Under the pieces are notes generated by a model. The model saw only the letters and a program-made list of their open reading frames with translations. It made no database searches and was not told the DNA's origin. Shown piece by piece: positions 9,319 through 19,113 of a stretch of DNA of 64,000 nt. The stretch spans positions 62,001 through 126,000 of the forward strand of contig NC_014100.1 of NCBI RefSeq assembly GCF_000092285.1, written 5' to 3'. Source of the DNA: Caulobacter segnis ATCC 21756 (GTDB taxonomy: Bacteria > Pseudomonadota > Alphaproteobacteria > Caulobacterales > Caulobacteraceae). The position numbers and the translations under genes are program-made. Position 1 is the first letter of the stretch. Each line of letters starts with the position of its first letter.

Positions 9319-10850
9319 CCCGCGTCGTCTTCGCCCTCTTCCTGGTGGCCGCGGTCGCGGTCAGCGTCCTGGCCCTGACGGGCGAGCCTGGCCGGGCGTC
9401 CCTGGAGTGGATGGGCTGGCGGATCGAGATGACGGCCGCCGCCGCCGCGCTGCTGACCCTGTTCTCGGCCCTGCTGTTCACCGTGCTGTGGCGCGGCGTG
9501 ATCTGGATCGTCGAGGCGCCGCGCCGCGCCGCCCGGGCCCGGGCGGAGGCCAAGCGCAAACAGGCCATCGAAGCCCTGACGCGCGGTTTCCTGGCCGTGG
9601 CCGCCGGAGATGGCTCCGAAGCTCGCCGCCTGGCGCAGAAGTCCGCCGAGCTGGCCGAGGACGCTCCCGGTCTTGTCCGGGTGCTGGCCGCCCAGGCGGC
9701 GGAAGCCGCCGGTGATCGGGGCGCGGCCGCCAGCGCCTACAACGCCATGTTGGGCTTTCCCGAGATGCGCTTGGCGGGCCTCCGCGGCCTGATGCAGGCG
9801 GCCCTGGCCGACGGCGACAAGATCACGGCGCTTCGTCACGCCGAAACCGCCTATGGCCTGGCCCGCACCGCCCGCTGGGCCTGGCGCGCCCTGCTGGAGG
9901 CTCGTCTCGAGGCCGGCGACTGGGCCGCGGCCCTGCAGCTCGTCCAGGGTGCCCTGGAGCGCAAGATCGTGTCGCCGGCGGTCGCCGAGCGCAGCCGCGC
10001 CGCGCTGCTGGCCGCTTCCGCCGCCAGCCTGGAGGAGTCGCCGGACCCGAAGGCCCGCGCCCAGGCGCTCGATTTCGCGAACCAATCGGTGAAGCTGAAG
10101 CCCGACTTCGCCCCCGGGGTGATCATGGCCGCGCGCTTGCTGGCCGACGAGGGCAAGACGGCCAAGGCTGGTCAGCTGATCGAGACCGCCTGGAAAGCCC
10201 AGCCGCATCCGGCCTTGTGGCTGGCCTATCGCGATCTGAAGACCAACGAGACGCCCAAGGCCCGCGCGCAGCGACTGGCCGCCCTGGCGGCGATGCGCCC
10301 TGAGGTCCGCGAAAGCCTGATCCTGCGCGTCGAGGCGGCCCTGGTCGGCGGCGATCCGATCGCCGCCCGCGCCGCCGCCCGCCTGCTGGACGACGAAGCT
10401 CCCACCGCGCGCTTCGCCGGGCTGATGGCCCGCGTCGCCGCCGCCAACGGCCAGGCCGACGAGGCCCGGGCCTGGATCGCGCGGGGGATCGATGCGCCGA
10501 GGGAGCCTGACTGGTCGGATCTCGACCCCGAAGGCCGCGCCTTCGCCTATGAGCGCGAGGACTGGGCCCGCCTGGCGGTCAGCTACGCCGAAACGGGCCA
10601 GTTGATCCATCCGCGCCACGAGCGCCGCGAGCGCACGATGAGCGACCTGCCGGAAGTGCCCTCGGCCTATGTCGAATCGACGCCGTTCATCCGCGCGGCC
10701 GAAACGGGCGGCGCGCTGCTGCCCATTCCGGACGACCCGGGCGTGTTCGACGCCCCGCCGCTTCCGGACCCCCCGGAGCCCCCTCCGGCGCCGCGTCGCA
10801 ATTCTGGTGCAAGACGGCGCTTGGCAAGCGGCTCGCGCCCCGCTAAATAG
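9315..10850 (+). CDS. hemY: HemY N-terminal domain protein (TPR membrane protein)
   Basis: This is the HemY of proteobacterial hem operons, not protoporphyrinogen oxidase. It is a 511-residue inner-membrane protein with two N-terminal TM segments (about 3-25 and 40-63) followed by a helical TPR-rich domain facing the periplasm or cytoplasm. The conserved HemY motif region with basic EAPRRAARARAEAKRKQ after TM2 is present. Its precise role in haem synthesis is unknown. The tail is proline-rich. The ATG overlaps the mic60-like stop as ATGA, so it is the last gene of hemC-hemD-mic60-hemY. Confidence 0.88.
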   Translation: MTRVVFALFLVAAVAVSVLALTGEPGRASLEWMGWRIEMTAAAAALLTLFSALLFTVLWRGVIWIVEAPRRAARARAEAKRKQAIEALTRGFLAVAAGDGSEARRLAQKSAELAEDAPGLVRVLAAQAAEAAGDRGAAASAYNAMLGFPEMRLAGLRGLMQAALADGDKITALRHAETAYGLARTARWAWRALLEARLEAGDWAAALQLVQGALERKIVSPAVAERSRAALLAASAASLEESPDPKARAQALDFANQSVKLKPDFAPGVIMAARLLADEGKTAKAGQLIETAWKAQPHPALWLAYRDLKTNETPKARAQRLAALAAMRPEVRESLILRVEAALVGGDPIAARAAARLLDDEAPTARFAGLMARVAAANGQADEARAWIARGIDAPREPDWSDLDPEGRAFAYEREDWARLAVSYAETGQLIHPRHERRERTMSDLPEVPSAYVESTPFIRAAETGGALLPIPDDPGVFDAPPLPDPPEPPPAPRRNSGARRRLASGSRPAK

Positions 10851-10891
10851 GCGCTCCCTCCGCTCCGGGATCGCTCCCGAAGCGTCCGTGG

Positions 10892-10967
10892 GCCGCCTTA
10901 GCTCAGCCGGTAGAGCGGCGCATTCGTAATGCGTAGGTCAGGTGTTCGAGTCACCTAGGCGGCACCA
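10892..10967 (+). tRNA. tRNA-Thr (anticodon CGU)
   Basis: A full cloverleaf can be folded: acceptor GCCGCCU with AGGCGGC, D-stem GCUC/GAGC, anticodon stem GCGCA/UGCGU around the loop UUCGUAA (anticodon CGU, reading ACG), T-arm AGGUG-UUCGAGU-CACCU, and an encoded CCA end. It lies just after hemY. Confidence 0.96.
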
Positions 10968-11057
10968 CTTCTCTTCCTTCTCCAGGAATGACATCGGGCG
11001 CTCTCGCGCTCGGAACTTGCGCGTGCGCGTGTCCGTTGCTTCGGGAAGGAGCCTGAC

Positions 11058-11387
11058 ATGCCTGATTCCATCCCCCATCCTGTCGACGACGAGACCGCTC
11101 TCGAAGACGTCCTGGCCTTTCTCGATTCGCCGCCCGAGGCCGGATCGACGGAGGACGCGCGTTTCGGCGAGCGGTTGCGCCAGGTAATCGCCGCATCGAT
11201 TCCGGCGGCCGAGGATGAGGATCAAGAGGATACGCCGCGCCTTTCCCTCGACGCCGATCTGCGGCGGCGACTGGAAGCGCTGGCGAGCCGACGCGCGGCG
11301 GATCATCCGTTCGGAGATCATCCGGACGGCATCGGACCCACGCTGGGAATGGACCTTCGTCCGACCGCTTCTCGCCGCGATCCCTGA
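11058..11387 (+). CDS. Hypothetical acidic protein
   Basis: A 109-residue protein with no family I recognise. The first half is very acidic (DDETALEDVLAFLD and the AAEDEDQEDTP stretch), followed by a short basic helix (DLRRRLEALASRR). There is no signal peptide or TM. A good ribosome binding site (GGAAGGAG) lies about 6 bp before the ATG, which is the main support for it being real. It stands alone after the tRNA, and codon use looks like its neighbours. Confidence 0.55.
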   Translation: MPDSIPHPVDDETALEDVLAFLDSPPEAGSTEDARFGERLRQVIAASIPAAEDEDQEDTPRLSLDADLRRRLEALASRRAADHPFGDHPDGIGPTLGMDLRPTASRRDP

Positions 11388-11509
11388 GGTTGATCGAAAT
11401 GCGCGGCTCTTCCTGCACGGAAACTTGCCACTCGTTTCGGGTGCGGATGGCGGGCCGCGACAATCTGCCCCTCAATGGGATTTCGATCGCAAGCTGAGCT
11501 GAATAGGGG

Positions 11510-11541
11510 CGGCCATACCGCCGCGAAGTGTCGGCCATACC
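11510..11541. repeat. Direct repeat CGGCCATACC, 22 bp apart
   Basis: Two exact copies of CGGCCATACC at 11510-11519 and 11532-11541 start 22 bp apart, about two helical turns, so both would face the same side of the DNA. This is the spacing expected for a regulator bound as a tandem pair upstream of the YfiR-like gene. Confidence 0.45.
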
Positions 11542-11694
11542 CCTGTAATTCTCGCCACCCTGGCCGCAGAATCGCGAATTTGCGGCGGACCTTTGGCGAC
11601 ATCATCTGTGTATATAATAGAAGTGATAGCTTCATCTCGTGTATAGAGTGGAAAGTTGTGCGCGTGATATCTCGAAGATGTTGGAAGTTGGATT

Positions 11695-11713
11695 GACATA
11701 TTCGTCATATGTC
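11695..11713. promoter_or_regulatory. Palindromic operator candidate GACATAT-N5-ATATGTC
   Basis: A perfect 7-bp inverted repeat with a 5-bp spacer lies about 105 bp before the gene at 11818. A TTGACA-like hexamer at 11693-11698 overlaps its left arm, so a bound dimer could block a promoter. The matching -10 box is not convincing. Confidence 0.45.
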
Positions 11714-11817
11714 GCTGCGACAATCTGTCTTCGATTGCCCTGATTTACTTTCCGTTTAGAAGTGGAGGCCGATCTCCCTGCGCATCAGCTCGACACAACG
11801 AGCGGGGGATAGGCTTA

Positions 11818-12345
11818 ATGTTGAACAAGACCAAGAGCGGCGCGATCGCGCTGATCATCGCGGCGTCCATGACGCCCCTGGCGGCTCACGCCGACGCGGC
11901 CAAGGATATCGTGATCGCGGGCCGCGCCCTGACCTTCCTTGAAAACGGCCCCACCGGCAAAGTGGTGATGGGCGTCGTCTTCGATCCGTCGAAGCCCGCG
12001 TCCGTGGCCGAAAAGAACGCGGTGATGGCCGCGATCGGCGGCGGCTTGGCCGCTGGCGGCGTCACCCTGACTGGCAAGGCGATCGAAGCGGGCGACGCTT
12101 CGGGCGCGGCCGGCGTCGGCGCGCTGTTCGTGACGACGGGCGCCAATGGCGGCGCGGTCGTCTCGGCGGCCAAGGCCAAGAAAATCATCACCATCGGCTC
12201 GGACGTGTCGTGCGCCACCAGCGGCGCCTGCGTGATGAGCGTGTCGGGCGATCCGAAAGTGGAAATCGTCGTGAGCCGCTCCGCGGCCGCGGCGGCTGGC
12301 GCGGTCTTCAAGGCCGCCTTCCGCATGATGATCCGTGAAGTCTGA
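11818..12345 (+). CDS. YfiR-like (DUF4154) periplasmic protein
   Basis: A 175-residue exported protein. A signal peptide is evident (MLNKTKSGAIALIIAASM, then a cut after AHA at about residue 25). The mature part follows the YfiR/DUF4154 plan: an N-terminal strand with GKVVMGVVFDP, an alpha/beta centre with GVGALFVTTG, then KKIITIGSDVSC, and a C-terminal VEIVVSRSAAAAAGAVFKAAFRM segment. In Pseudomonas YfiR restrains a membrane diguanylate cyclase. It lies 25 bp before a TonB-dependent receptor, a common pairing. A GGGGGAT ribosome site precedes the ATG. The family call is by pattern and is moderately sure. Confidence 0.65.
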   Translation: MLNKTKSGAIALIIAASMTPLAAHADAAKDIVIAGRALTFLENGPTGKVVMGVVFDPSKPASVAEKNAVMAAIGGGLAAGGVTLTGKAIEAGDASGAAGVGALFVTTGANGGAVVSAAKAKKIITIGSDVSCATSGACVMSVSGDPKVEIVVSRSAAAAAGAVFKAAFRMMIREV

Positions 12346-12370
12346 CCCTAGCGATCGAAAGAGACACACC

Positions 12371-14397
12371 ATGAAGACGACTCTCTTCGCCGGCGCTTCG
12401 GTCGGCCTCTGCCTGCTGGCCTTCGCCGGCGCCGCCAACGCCCAATCCATCGACTACGGCGCGATGGAGCAGCTGTTCAACGAACCGGTCACCACCTCGG
12501 CCACCGGCTCGCCGCAGCGCTCCACCGAAGTGCCGGTCGACATGACCATCATCAGCGCCGCCGACATCAAGCGGTCGGGCGCCAACGACCTGCCCACGAT
12601 CCTGAGCCGCGTCGCCGGCGTGGACGTGCTGAACTTCGCCGCCGGCCAGTCGGACGTCGGCATCCGCGGCTACAACCAGGCGCGCTCGCCGCGCCTGCTG
12701 GTGCTGATCAACGGCCGCCAGGTCTATCTGGACCACTTCGGTTACACCGACTGGGCGTCGCTGCCGATCCAGCTCAGCGAAATCCGCCAGATCGAAGTCG
12801 TTCGCGGCCCCAACAGCGCGATCTTCGGCTTCAACGCCGTGTCGGGCGTGGTCAACATCATCACCTTCAACCCGAAGTTCGACGACACCAACGTCATCGA
12901 GCTGAAGGCGGGCACCAACTCGAGCACCAGCGTCTCGGTCGTGAAGACCCTGCGCCTGGGCGAGCGCCTGTCGGTCCGCCTGTCGGGCGGCTTCGACCAT
13001 GAAGATGAATGGAAGAACACCACCCGCGGCACGGGCGCGATCCTCGCTTCCCAGATCCACAATCCGTCGACGGCGCGCGCCAACATCGACGCCGTGGCCC
13101 AGCTGACCGATAAGGCCACGCTGCGGGTCGAAGGCTCGATGTCGAACGGGGCGTCGACCCAGGTGATCTCGACCTTCGCCTACGCCGCCCACCGGGTGAA
13201 GACCGACTCGATCAAGGCGACCCTGAACGCCGACACCAAGTTCGGTCTGCTGCAGGCCCAGGCCTATCACAACGGCCTGGACGCCCTGACGCCCGGCCGT
13301 CGCTACCTGAACGACATCAGCGTCTACAGCCTGGAAGACCTGTTCAAGATCGGCGCGGCCCACACCGTCCGCGTCGGCCTCGAATACCGCGACAACCAGC
13401 TGGACACGGCCTCGTACGCCGGCGCCAAGGTCAGCTACACGGTGCTGGCGCCGTCGGCCATGTGGAACTGGGTCGTCACTCCGAAGCTCTCGGTCACCGC
13501 CGCCGTCCGCCTGGACAAGCTGAGCCTGAAGCGCACGGGCACGTTCCCGACCGGCGCCTCGCAGACCAACAACGGGCTGTGGAACCGTGACATCACCGAG
13601 ACCAGCGCCAACCTCGGCGCGGTCTACAAGGTCACGGACAAGGATATGGTGCGCGCCACCTTCGCGCGCGGCGTCCAGGCGCCGACCCTGCTGGAGCTGG
13701 GCGGCCTGCTGATCTCCCGCCGGCCACCCCGGCGCCGAGCGGCGGCCTGATCACCGGCAACCCGCTGCTGGATCCGGCGATCGTGACGAACTACGAGCTC
13801 GCCTATGACCGCAACCTGCCGTCGCTGAAGGCCAAGGTCGGCGTCAAGGTCTTCGCGCAGAAGACCCAGGACGTGAAGGGTCAGTTCAACGCCTCGATCG
13901 TCGACATCGCGCCGACGGCCAGCACCTGGGCGACCTTCACCTACAAGAACGTCTCGGACTCGAAGATGAAGGGCGTCGAGCTGTCCGCTTCGGGCAAGCT
14001 GGACGGCGGCTTCCACTGGAGCGCCGATACGACCTACACCGATGTGAAGGACACGCCGTTCACGACCGTCTCGACGATCGTCCTGCGCAAGGTGAACTTC
14101 GCGGCGACCTCGCCGAAGTACCGCAGCAACCTCGCCGCGGGCTGGGCGAACGACAAGTGGGCCGTCGACGGCTACGCCCACTTCGTCAGCAAGTTCAGCT
14201 CCTACAACGGCAACGTCCTGGAGCCGGTGAAGGGCTACACGACGGTCGGCGGCCGCGTCGCCTACACGATCGCCAAGGGCACGGATATCGCGCTCAACGG
14301 CCAGAACCTGCTGAACGACCGCCAGTCGCAAGCCAAGGGCCTCACCGGCCTGCAGGCCGAGCGTCGGGCGATGCTGTCGCTGACCAAGACCTGGTAA
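12371..14397 (+). CDS. TonB-dependent receptor (frameshifted)
   Basis: Outer-membrane gated transporter of about 675 residues once a frameshift is mended. It has a signal peptide ending ANA-QS, and a plug domain with EVPVDMTIISAADIKRSGA, LPTILSRVAGVDV, DVGIRGYNQ, LVLINGRQVY and QIEVVRGPNSAIFGFNAVSG. A beta barrel follows, ending in the aromatic residue of TLTKTW-like barrels (LSLTKTW). The frame breaks at about 13713-13720. Adding one C to the CCC run makes ISPPATPAPSGGLITG and joins both halves. The plug opening (LFNEPVTTSATGSPQR) resembles receptors paired with YfiR-like proteins. The substrate is unknown. Confidence 0.85.
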
Positions 14398-14421
14398 GCG
14401 CTCCAGCAGACCAAGAGACGA

Positions 14422-14453
14422 GGGCTCCGCCGCAAGGCGGGGCCCTTTCTTTT
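14422..14453 (+). terminator. Rho-independent terminator after the TonB receptor
   Basis: Stem GGGCTCCGCC, GCAA loop, GGCGGGGCCC, followed by TTTCTTTT. It ends the receptor transcript and lies just before the stop of the convergent gene at 14457. Confidence 0.85.
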
Positions 14454-14456
14454 GGG

Positions 14457-15104
14457 TCAGTCGTCCCAGCCCTTGCGTTTCTTCTTCTTGCCTAGGGCGA
14501 AGATGCCCGGATAGGGGCCCTTGCCGACGCGGTAGAGGCACCACTCGTCGTCCTTCTTGCAGTCGCCGTCGAAGGCGGCCTTCTTGTCGGGATCGATGGC
14601 GGCGTACATCGGGGCGGTCAGAGCCCGCTTGCCGTCGGCCTCGGCGCAGGCGGCCTTCTCGTCGCGGGTCAAGGCCGTGACCTTCTCATGTCGGCACCCC
14701 AGGCTGTCGCGCAGGCTCTTGCGGGTCTCGTCGCTCTGCTCGACCAGCTTGCGCGCGGTGAAGCCCGGCGGCGCGACGATGGCCGGTGGTCCGGACGGCT
14801 TGGCGGCGGGCAAGGCCGCGACGTTCGTCGGCGGAGCCGGCGCTGGCGTGCCAAGCACGGGACGGGATGGTCTTGCGAGGGGCGGCGGCGGCGACGCCTT
14901 GGCCTGAGGCGACGGCGTGTCCACCAGTTCGGCGTGGATGATCGGCGGCTCGATCAGCTGGGGCGTCCAACGGGCCCCGGAAACCAGGGCCAGCAGAACC
15001 AGCGCGTGGACCCCGAGAACCGCGCCCAGGGCCAAGAGGTTGCGCCGCAGATCCCGCCGTGAGGGCGGCCGTCGCCAGGTTCCGATGGCGATCGCCGTGC
15101 TCAT
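14457..15104 (-). CDS. TonB-like N-anchored proline-rich protein
   Basis: A 215-residue protein with a short basic start, one TM (about residues 22-43, LLALGAVLGVHALVLLALVS), a Pro/Ala-rich linker and a small C-terminal domain with four cysteines (LGC, AAC, GDC, EWC). The N-terminal half resembles TonB-type energy transducers, but the C-terminal domain is not a typical TonB fold and its cysteines suggest two disulfides in the periplasm. It is convergent with the TonB-dependent receptor, so a link is possible but unproven. It ends in a lysine-rich tail. Confidence 0.6.
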   Translation of the reverse strand: MSTAIAIGTWRRPPSRRDLRRNLLALGAVLGVHALVLLALVSGARWTPQLIEPPIIHAELVDTPSPQAKASPPPPLARPSRPVLGTPAPAPPTNVAALPAAKPSGPPAIVAPPGFTARKLVEQSDETRKSLRDSLGCRHEKVTALTRDEKAACAEADGKRALTAPMYAAIDPDKKAAFDGDCKKDDEWCLYRVGKGPYPGIFALGKKKKRKGWDD

Positions 15105-15178
15105 GGTCTCTCCGGGCGCTGCGGCGCGGGGATGTCGTTAGGCGCGTCATGCGGCGCAAGCGTGGCCGCCAGCGACGA

Positions 15179-15207
15179 CAAAAAGGCCCGGCGTCGCCGC
15201 CGGGCCT
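15179..15207 (-). terminator. Rho-independent terminator of the beta-oxidation operon
   Basis: A perfect 10-bp inverted repeat (AGGCCCGGCG, 4-nt loop, CGCCGGGCCT) is followed on the minus strand by a run of Ts. It lies about 30 bp after the stop at 15237, the last gene of the long operon. Confidence 0.85.
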
Positions 15208-15236
15208 CTCCGTGTTTCAGCTTTGCGAAGAACCGC

Positions 15237-17439
15237 TTATGCGGCCGCCTTCGCCTTGACGCCGAAACGGCCGTAGAAGGTCTCGCCCTTTTCGGCCATC
15301 TCGCGCAGCAGGGCCGGCGGGGCGAACCGCTTGCCATGCTTCTGGGCGAGGGCGTCGCAGGTCTCGACGAAGGCCTTGGCGCCGACGCCGTCGATCAGGC
15401 TGATCGGGCCGCCGGTCCAGGGCGCGAAGCCCCAGCCCAGGATCGCGCCGACATCGGCTTCGCGCGGATCGGTGATGACACCTTCCTCGAAGCAGCGGGC
15501 GGCTTCGACGGCCTGGCGGTACAGCAGCCGGGTGCGGATCTCCTGGATCAGCGCCTGGTCGGCCTCGGCGATCTTCACCGGGGCGAGGTCCGACAGGCCC
15601 TTCCACAGGGTCTTGGGGCCATTCTCCGGATAGTCGTAGAAGCCCTTGCCGTTCTTGCGGCCAAAGCGCTGCAGCTCGACCACCATCTTCTCGATGATCG
15701 GCGCGAACGGACGGTCCTCGAACTTGTCGCCGAGGTCCTTCTTGGTCTGCTGGGTGACCTTGTAGCCAAGGTCCAGGGCGACGTCGTCGTTCATCTCCAG
15801 CGGACCGCGCGGCATGCCCGTGGCGCGGCCGACATTGTCGATGATGGCCGGGGCGATGCCGTCGGCCAGCATTTCCAGGCCTTCCTGCACGAAGGTGCCG
15901 AAGCAGCGGCTGGTGTAGAAGCCGCGGCTGTCGTTGACGACGATCGGGGTCTTCTTGATCTTCAGGACGTAGTCGATCGACTTGGCCAGGGCTTCGTCCG
16001 AAGTCTCCTCCCCCATGATGATCTCGACCAGGCCCATCTTGTCGACCGGCGAGAAGAAGTGGATGCCGATGAAGCTCTTCGGACGCACCGACGCCTTCGA
16101 AAGACCGGTGATCGGCAGGGTCGAGGTGTTGGAGCCGAAGATGGCGGTCTCGGCCAGCTGGGCCTCAGCCTTCTTGGTGACCTCGGCCTTGATCTCGCGG
16201 TTCTCGAATACCGCCTCGATGACGAGGTCGCTGCCCTTGACGTGATCATAGTCGGTGGTCGGGGTGATCAGGGCCAGGACGCCGTCGGCCTTTTCCTGGG
16301 TCATCTTCCCGCGCGAGACGGCCTTCTTCAGCAGGTTCTCGGCGTAGGCCTTGCCCTTGTCGGCGGCCTCTTGCGACTGGTCGATCAGGACCGTCTCGAT
16401 GCCGGCCATGGCTTGGACATAGGCGATGCCCGCGCCCATCATGCCCGCGCCCAGCACGGCGACCTTCTTGGCTTCCGACGGCGGGACGTTGGCCGGACGG
16501 CCCGACCCCTTGCCCAGTTCCTGCAAGCTGAGGAACAGGGTGCGGATCATGCCCTTGGCCTGGGGCGACATCATCGTCTTCAGGAAGTAGCGGGTCTCGA
16601 TGCGGATAGCCGCGTCGAACGGGACCTGCGTGCCTTCGTAGACCGCCTTCAGGATATTCAGCTGGGCCGGGTAGTTGCCATAGGTCTGCTTGCGCAGCAT
16701 GGCGTTGCCCATCACGAAGACCTGGCTGCCGGTCGGGGTGTAGGGACCGGCCGCCGGGCAGCTTGAAGTCCTTCCTGTCCCAAGGCGCGACCGGGTCACC
16801 CTTGGTCTTGACCCAGGTCTTGGCCGCCTCGACCTCGGACCCCGGCGCGACCACCTCGTGGACGACCTTCAGGGCGAGCGCCTCCTGCGGCTTCATCGAC
16901 TTGCCTTCGAGCAGGTACGGCGCGGCGGCCATCACGCCCATCAGGCGCGGCAGGCGCTGGGTGCCGCCGGCGCCTGGCAAGAGGCCGACCTTGGCTTCCG
17001 GCAGGGCCAGCTGGGTCTTCGGATTGTCGCCGACCACGCGGTAGTGGCAGGCCAGGCAGATCTCGAGACCGCCGCCCATGGCCAGGCCGTTGATCGCCGC
17101 GGCGACCGGCTTGCCGCAGGTCTCCAGGGCGCGGAAGGCCTTGTTCAGGGCGAAGCCGGCGTCGAACGCCGCCTTCAGGCCCGCTTCACCGCCAGCCGAG
17201 CCGCCGGCCAGACCGCCCGAGCCGCCCAGTTCGCCCAGATCGGCGCCGGCGCAGAAGCCGCTGGCCTTGCCCGAGGTGATGACCGCGCCCTTGATGGCCT
17301 CGTCGGTCTTGATGCGTTCGACGATCTCGCCGATTTCCTTGATGACCGAAGCGGTCAGGGTGTTCATCGAGCGGCCGGGCACGTCGAAGGTGACGAGGGC
17401 CACGCCGTCGGAATCGACCTCGATCTTGAAGTTTTCCAT
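15237..17439 (-). CDS. Enoyl-CoA hydratase/3-hydroxyacyl-CoA dehydrogenase, FadJ/FadB type (frameshifted)
   Basis: Bifunctional beta-oxidation enzyme of about 733 residues after repair. The crotonase domain (1-190) shows [16 protein letters not shown], the [19 protein letters not shown] oxyanion loop and [21 protein letters not shown]. The NAD-binding 3-hydroxyacyl-CoA dehydrogenase domain follows with [26 protein letters not shown] and [11 protein letters not shown], then a C-terminal domain with [15 protein letters not shown]. The frame breaks at about 16749: removing one G from the GG there joins KLPGG to [11 protein letters not shown]. It is the last gene of the operon, 18 bp after the thiolase stop. 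Confidence 0.92.
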
Positions 17440-17457
17440 GGTGCTTGCTCCTCGGTC

Positions 17458-18663
<1,206 letters not shown>

Positions 18664-18729
18664 GGAATGGCTCCTTCCTGCGAAGCGTTGTTCGTGTCTG
18701 TGGCGCGGCCCTTTGGGCAGGTCGCGTCC

Positions 18730-19113
18730 TTATGGTTTCCAGTTGCCGATCGGGTACTTGCCGATCGGTTCGCACTTCAGGCCTCGGGCCGAGACCTTGG
18801 CGCGGTAGTAGAGGCGCGAGCCGAACTCCGGCGGCGGCAGCGTGCAGGCGGTGAAGCCCGAGGTGGTCACCTCCAGCTTCCACTCGGCGATCTTGGAGCG
18901 CAGCAGCGTGCTGCAGATGTCCTTGCCCGCGGGTTGCAGCGGCAGCTTGAAGGCGCCCGGCTGGGGCCGCTTGCCGACCAGCTCGCCGGAGAAGGTGAGG
19001 GGGCGGGGGCCTTGCACGGCGCGCACGCAGACCACGGCCGAGCGAGCGTCGGCGGCGGGCGGCGAAGCGGCGGCCGGGCCGGCCAACAAGGCGAGCAGAA
19101 CGGGCGTGATCAC
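18730..19113 (-). CDS. Hypothetical secreted protein within the beta-oxidation operon
   Basis: A 127-residue protein starting at a GTG that overlaps the acyl-CoA dehydrogenase stop as GTGA. A short signal peptide is likely (VITPVLLALLAGPAAASPP). The mature part contains three or four cysteines (VVCVRA, DICSTL, TACTLPP, LKCEP) and ends GKYPIGNWKP, which suggests a small disulfide-bonded periplasmic domain. I recognise no family. Tight coupling to fatty-acid oxidation genes is unusual for an exported protein. Confidence 0.65.
   Translation of the reverse strand: MITPVLLALLAGPAAASPPAADARSAVVCVRAVQGPRPLTFSGELVGKRPQPGAFKLPLQPAGKDICSTLLRSKIAEWKLEVTTSGFTACTLPPPEFGSRLYYRAKVSARGLKCEPIGKYPIGNWKP

Larger units (their letters stand above)
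11388..11817. other. AT-rich intergenic leader of the YfiR/TonB-receptor module
   Basis: A stretch of 430 bp without a convincing gene. The part from about 11560 to 11760 is clearly richer in A+T than its surroundings. It holds a direct repeat and a palindrome listed separately, and probably the promoter of the gene at 11818. A short open frame here (11475-11696) has no coding character. Confidence 0.6.

Noticed and set aside
11475..11696. Open frame in the AT-rich leader
   Set aside because: No ribosome site, odd composition, and it overlaps the candidate operators.
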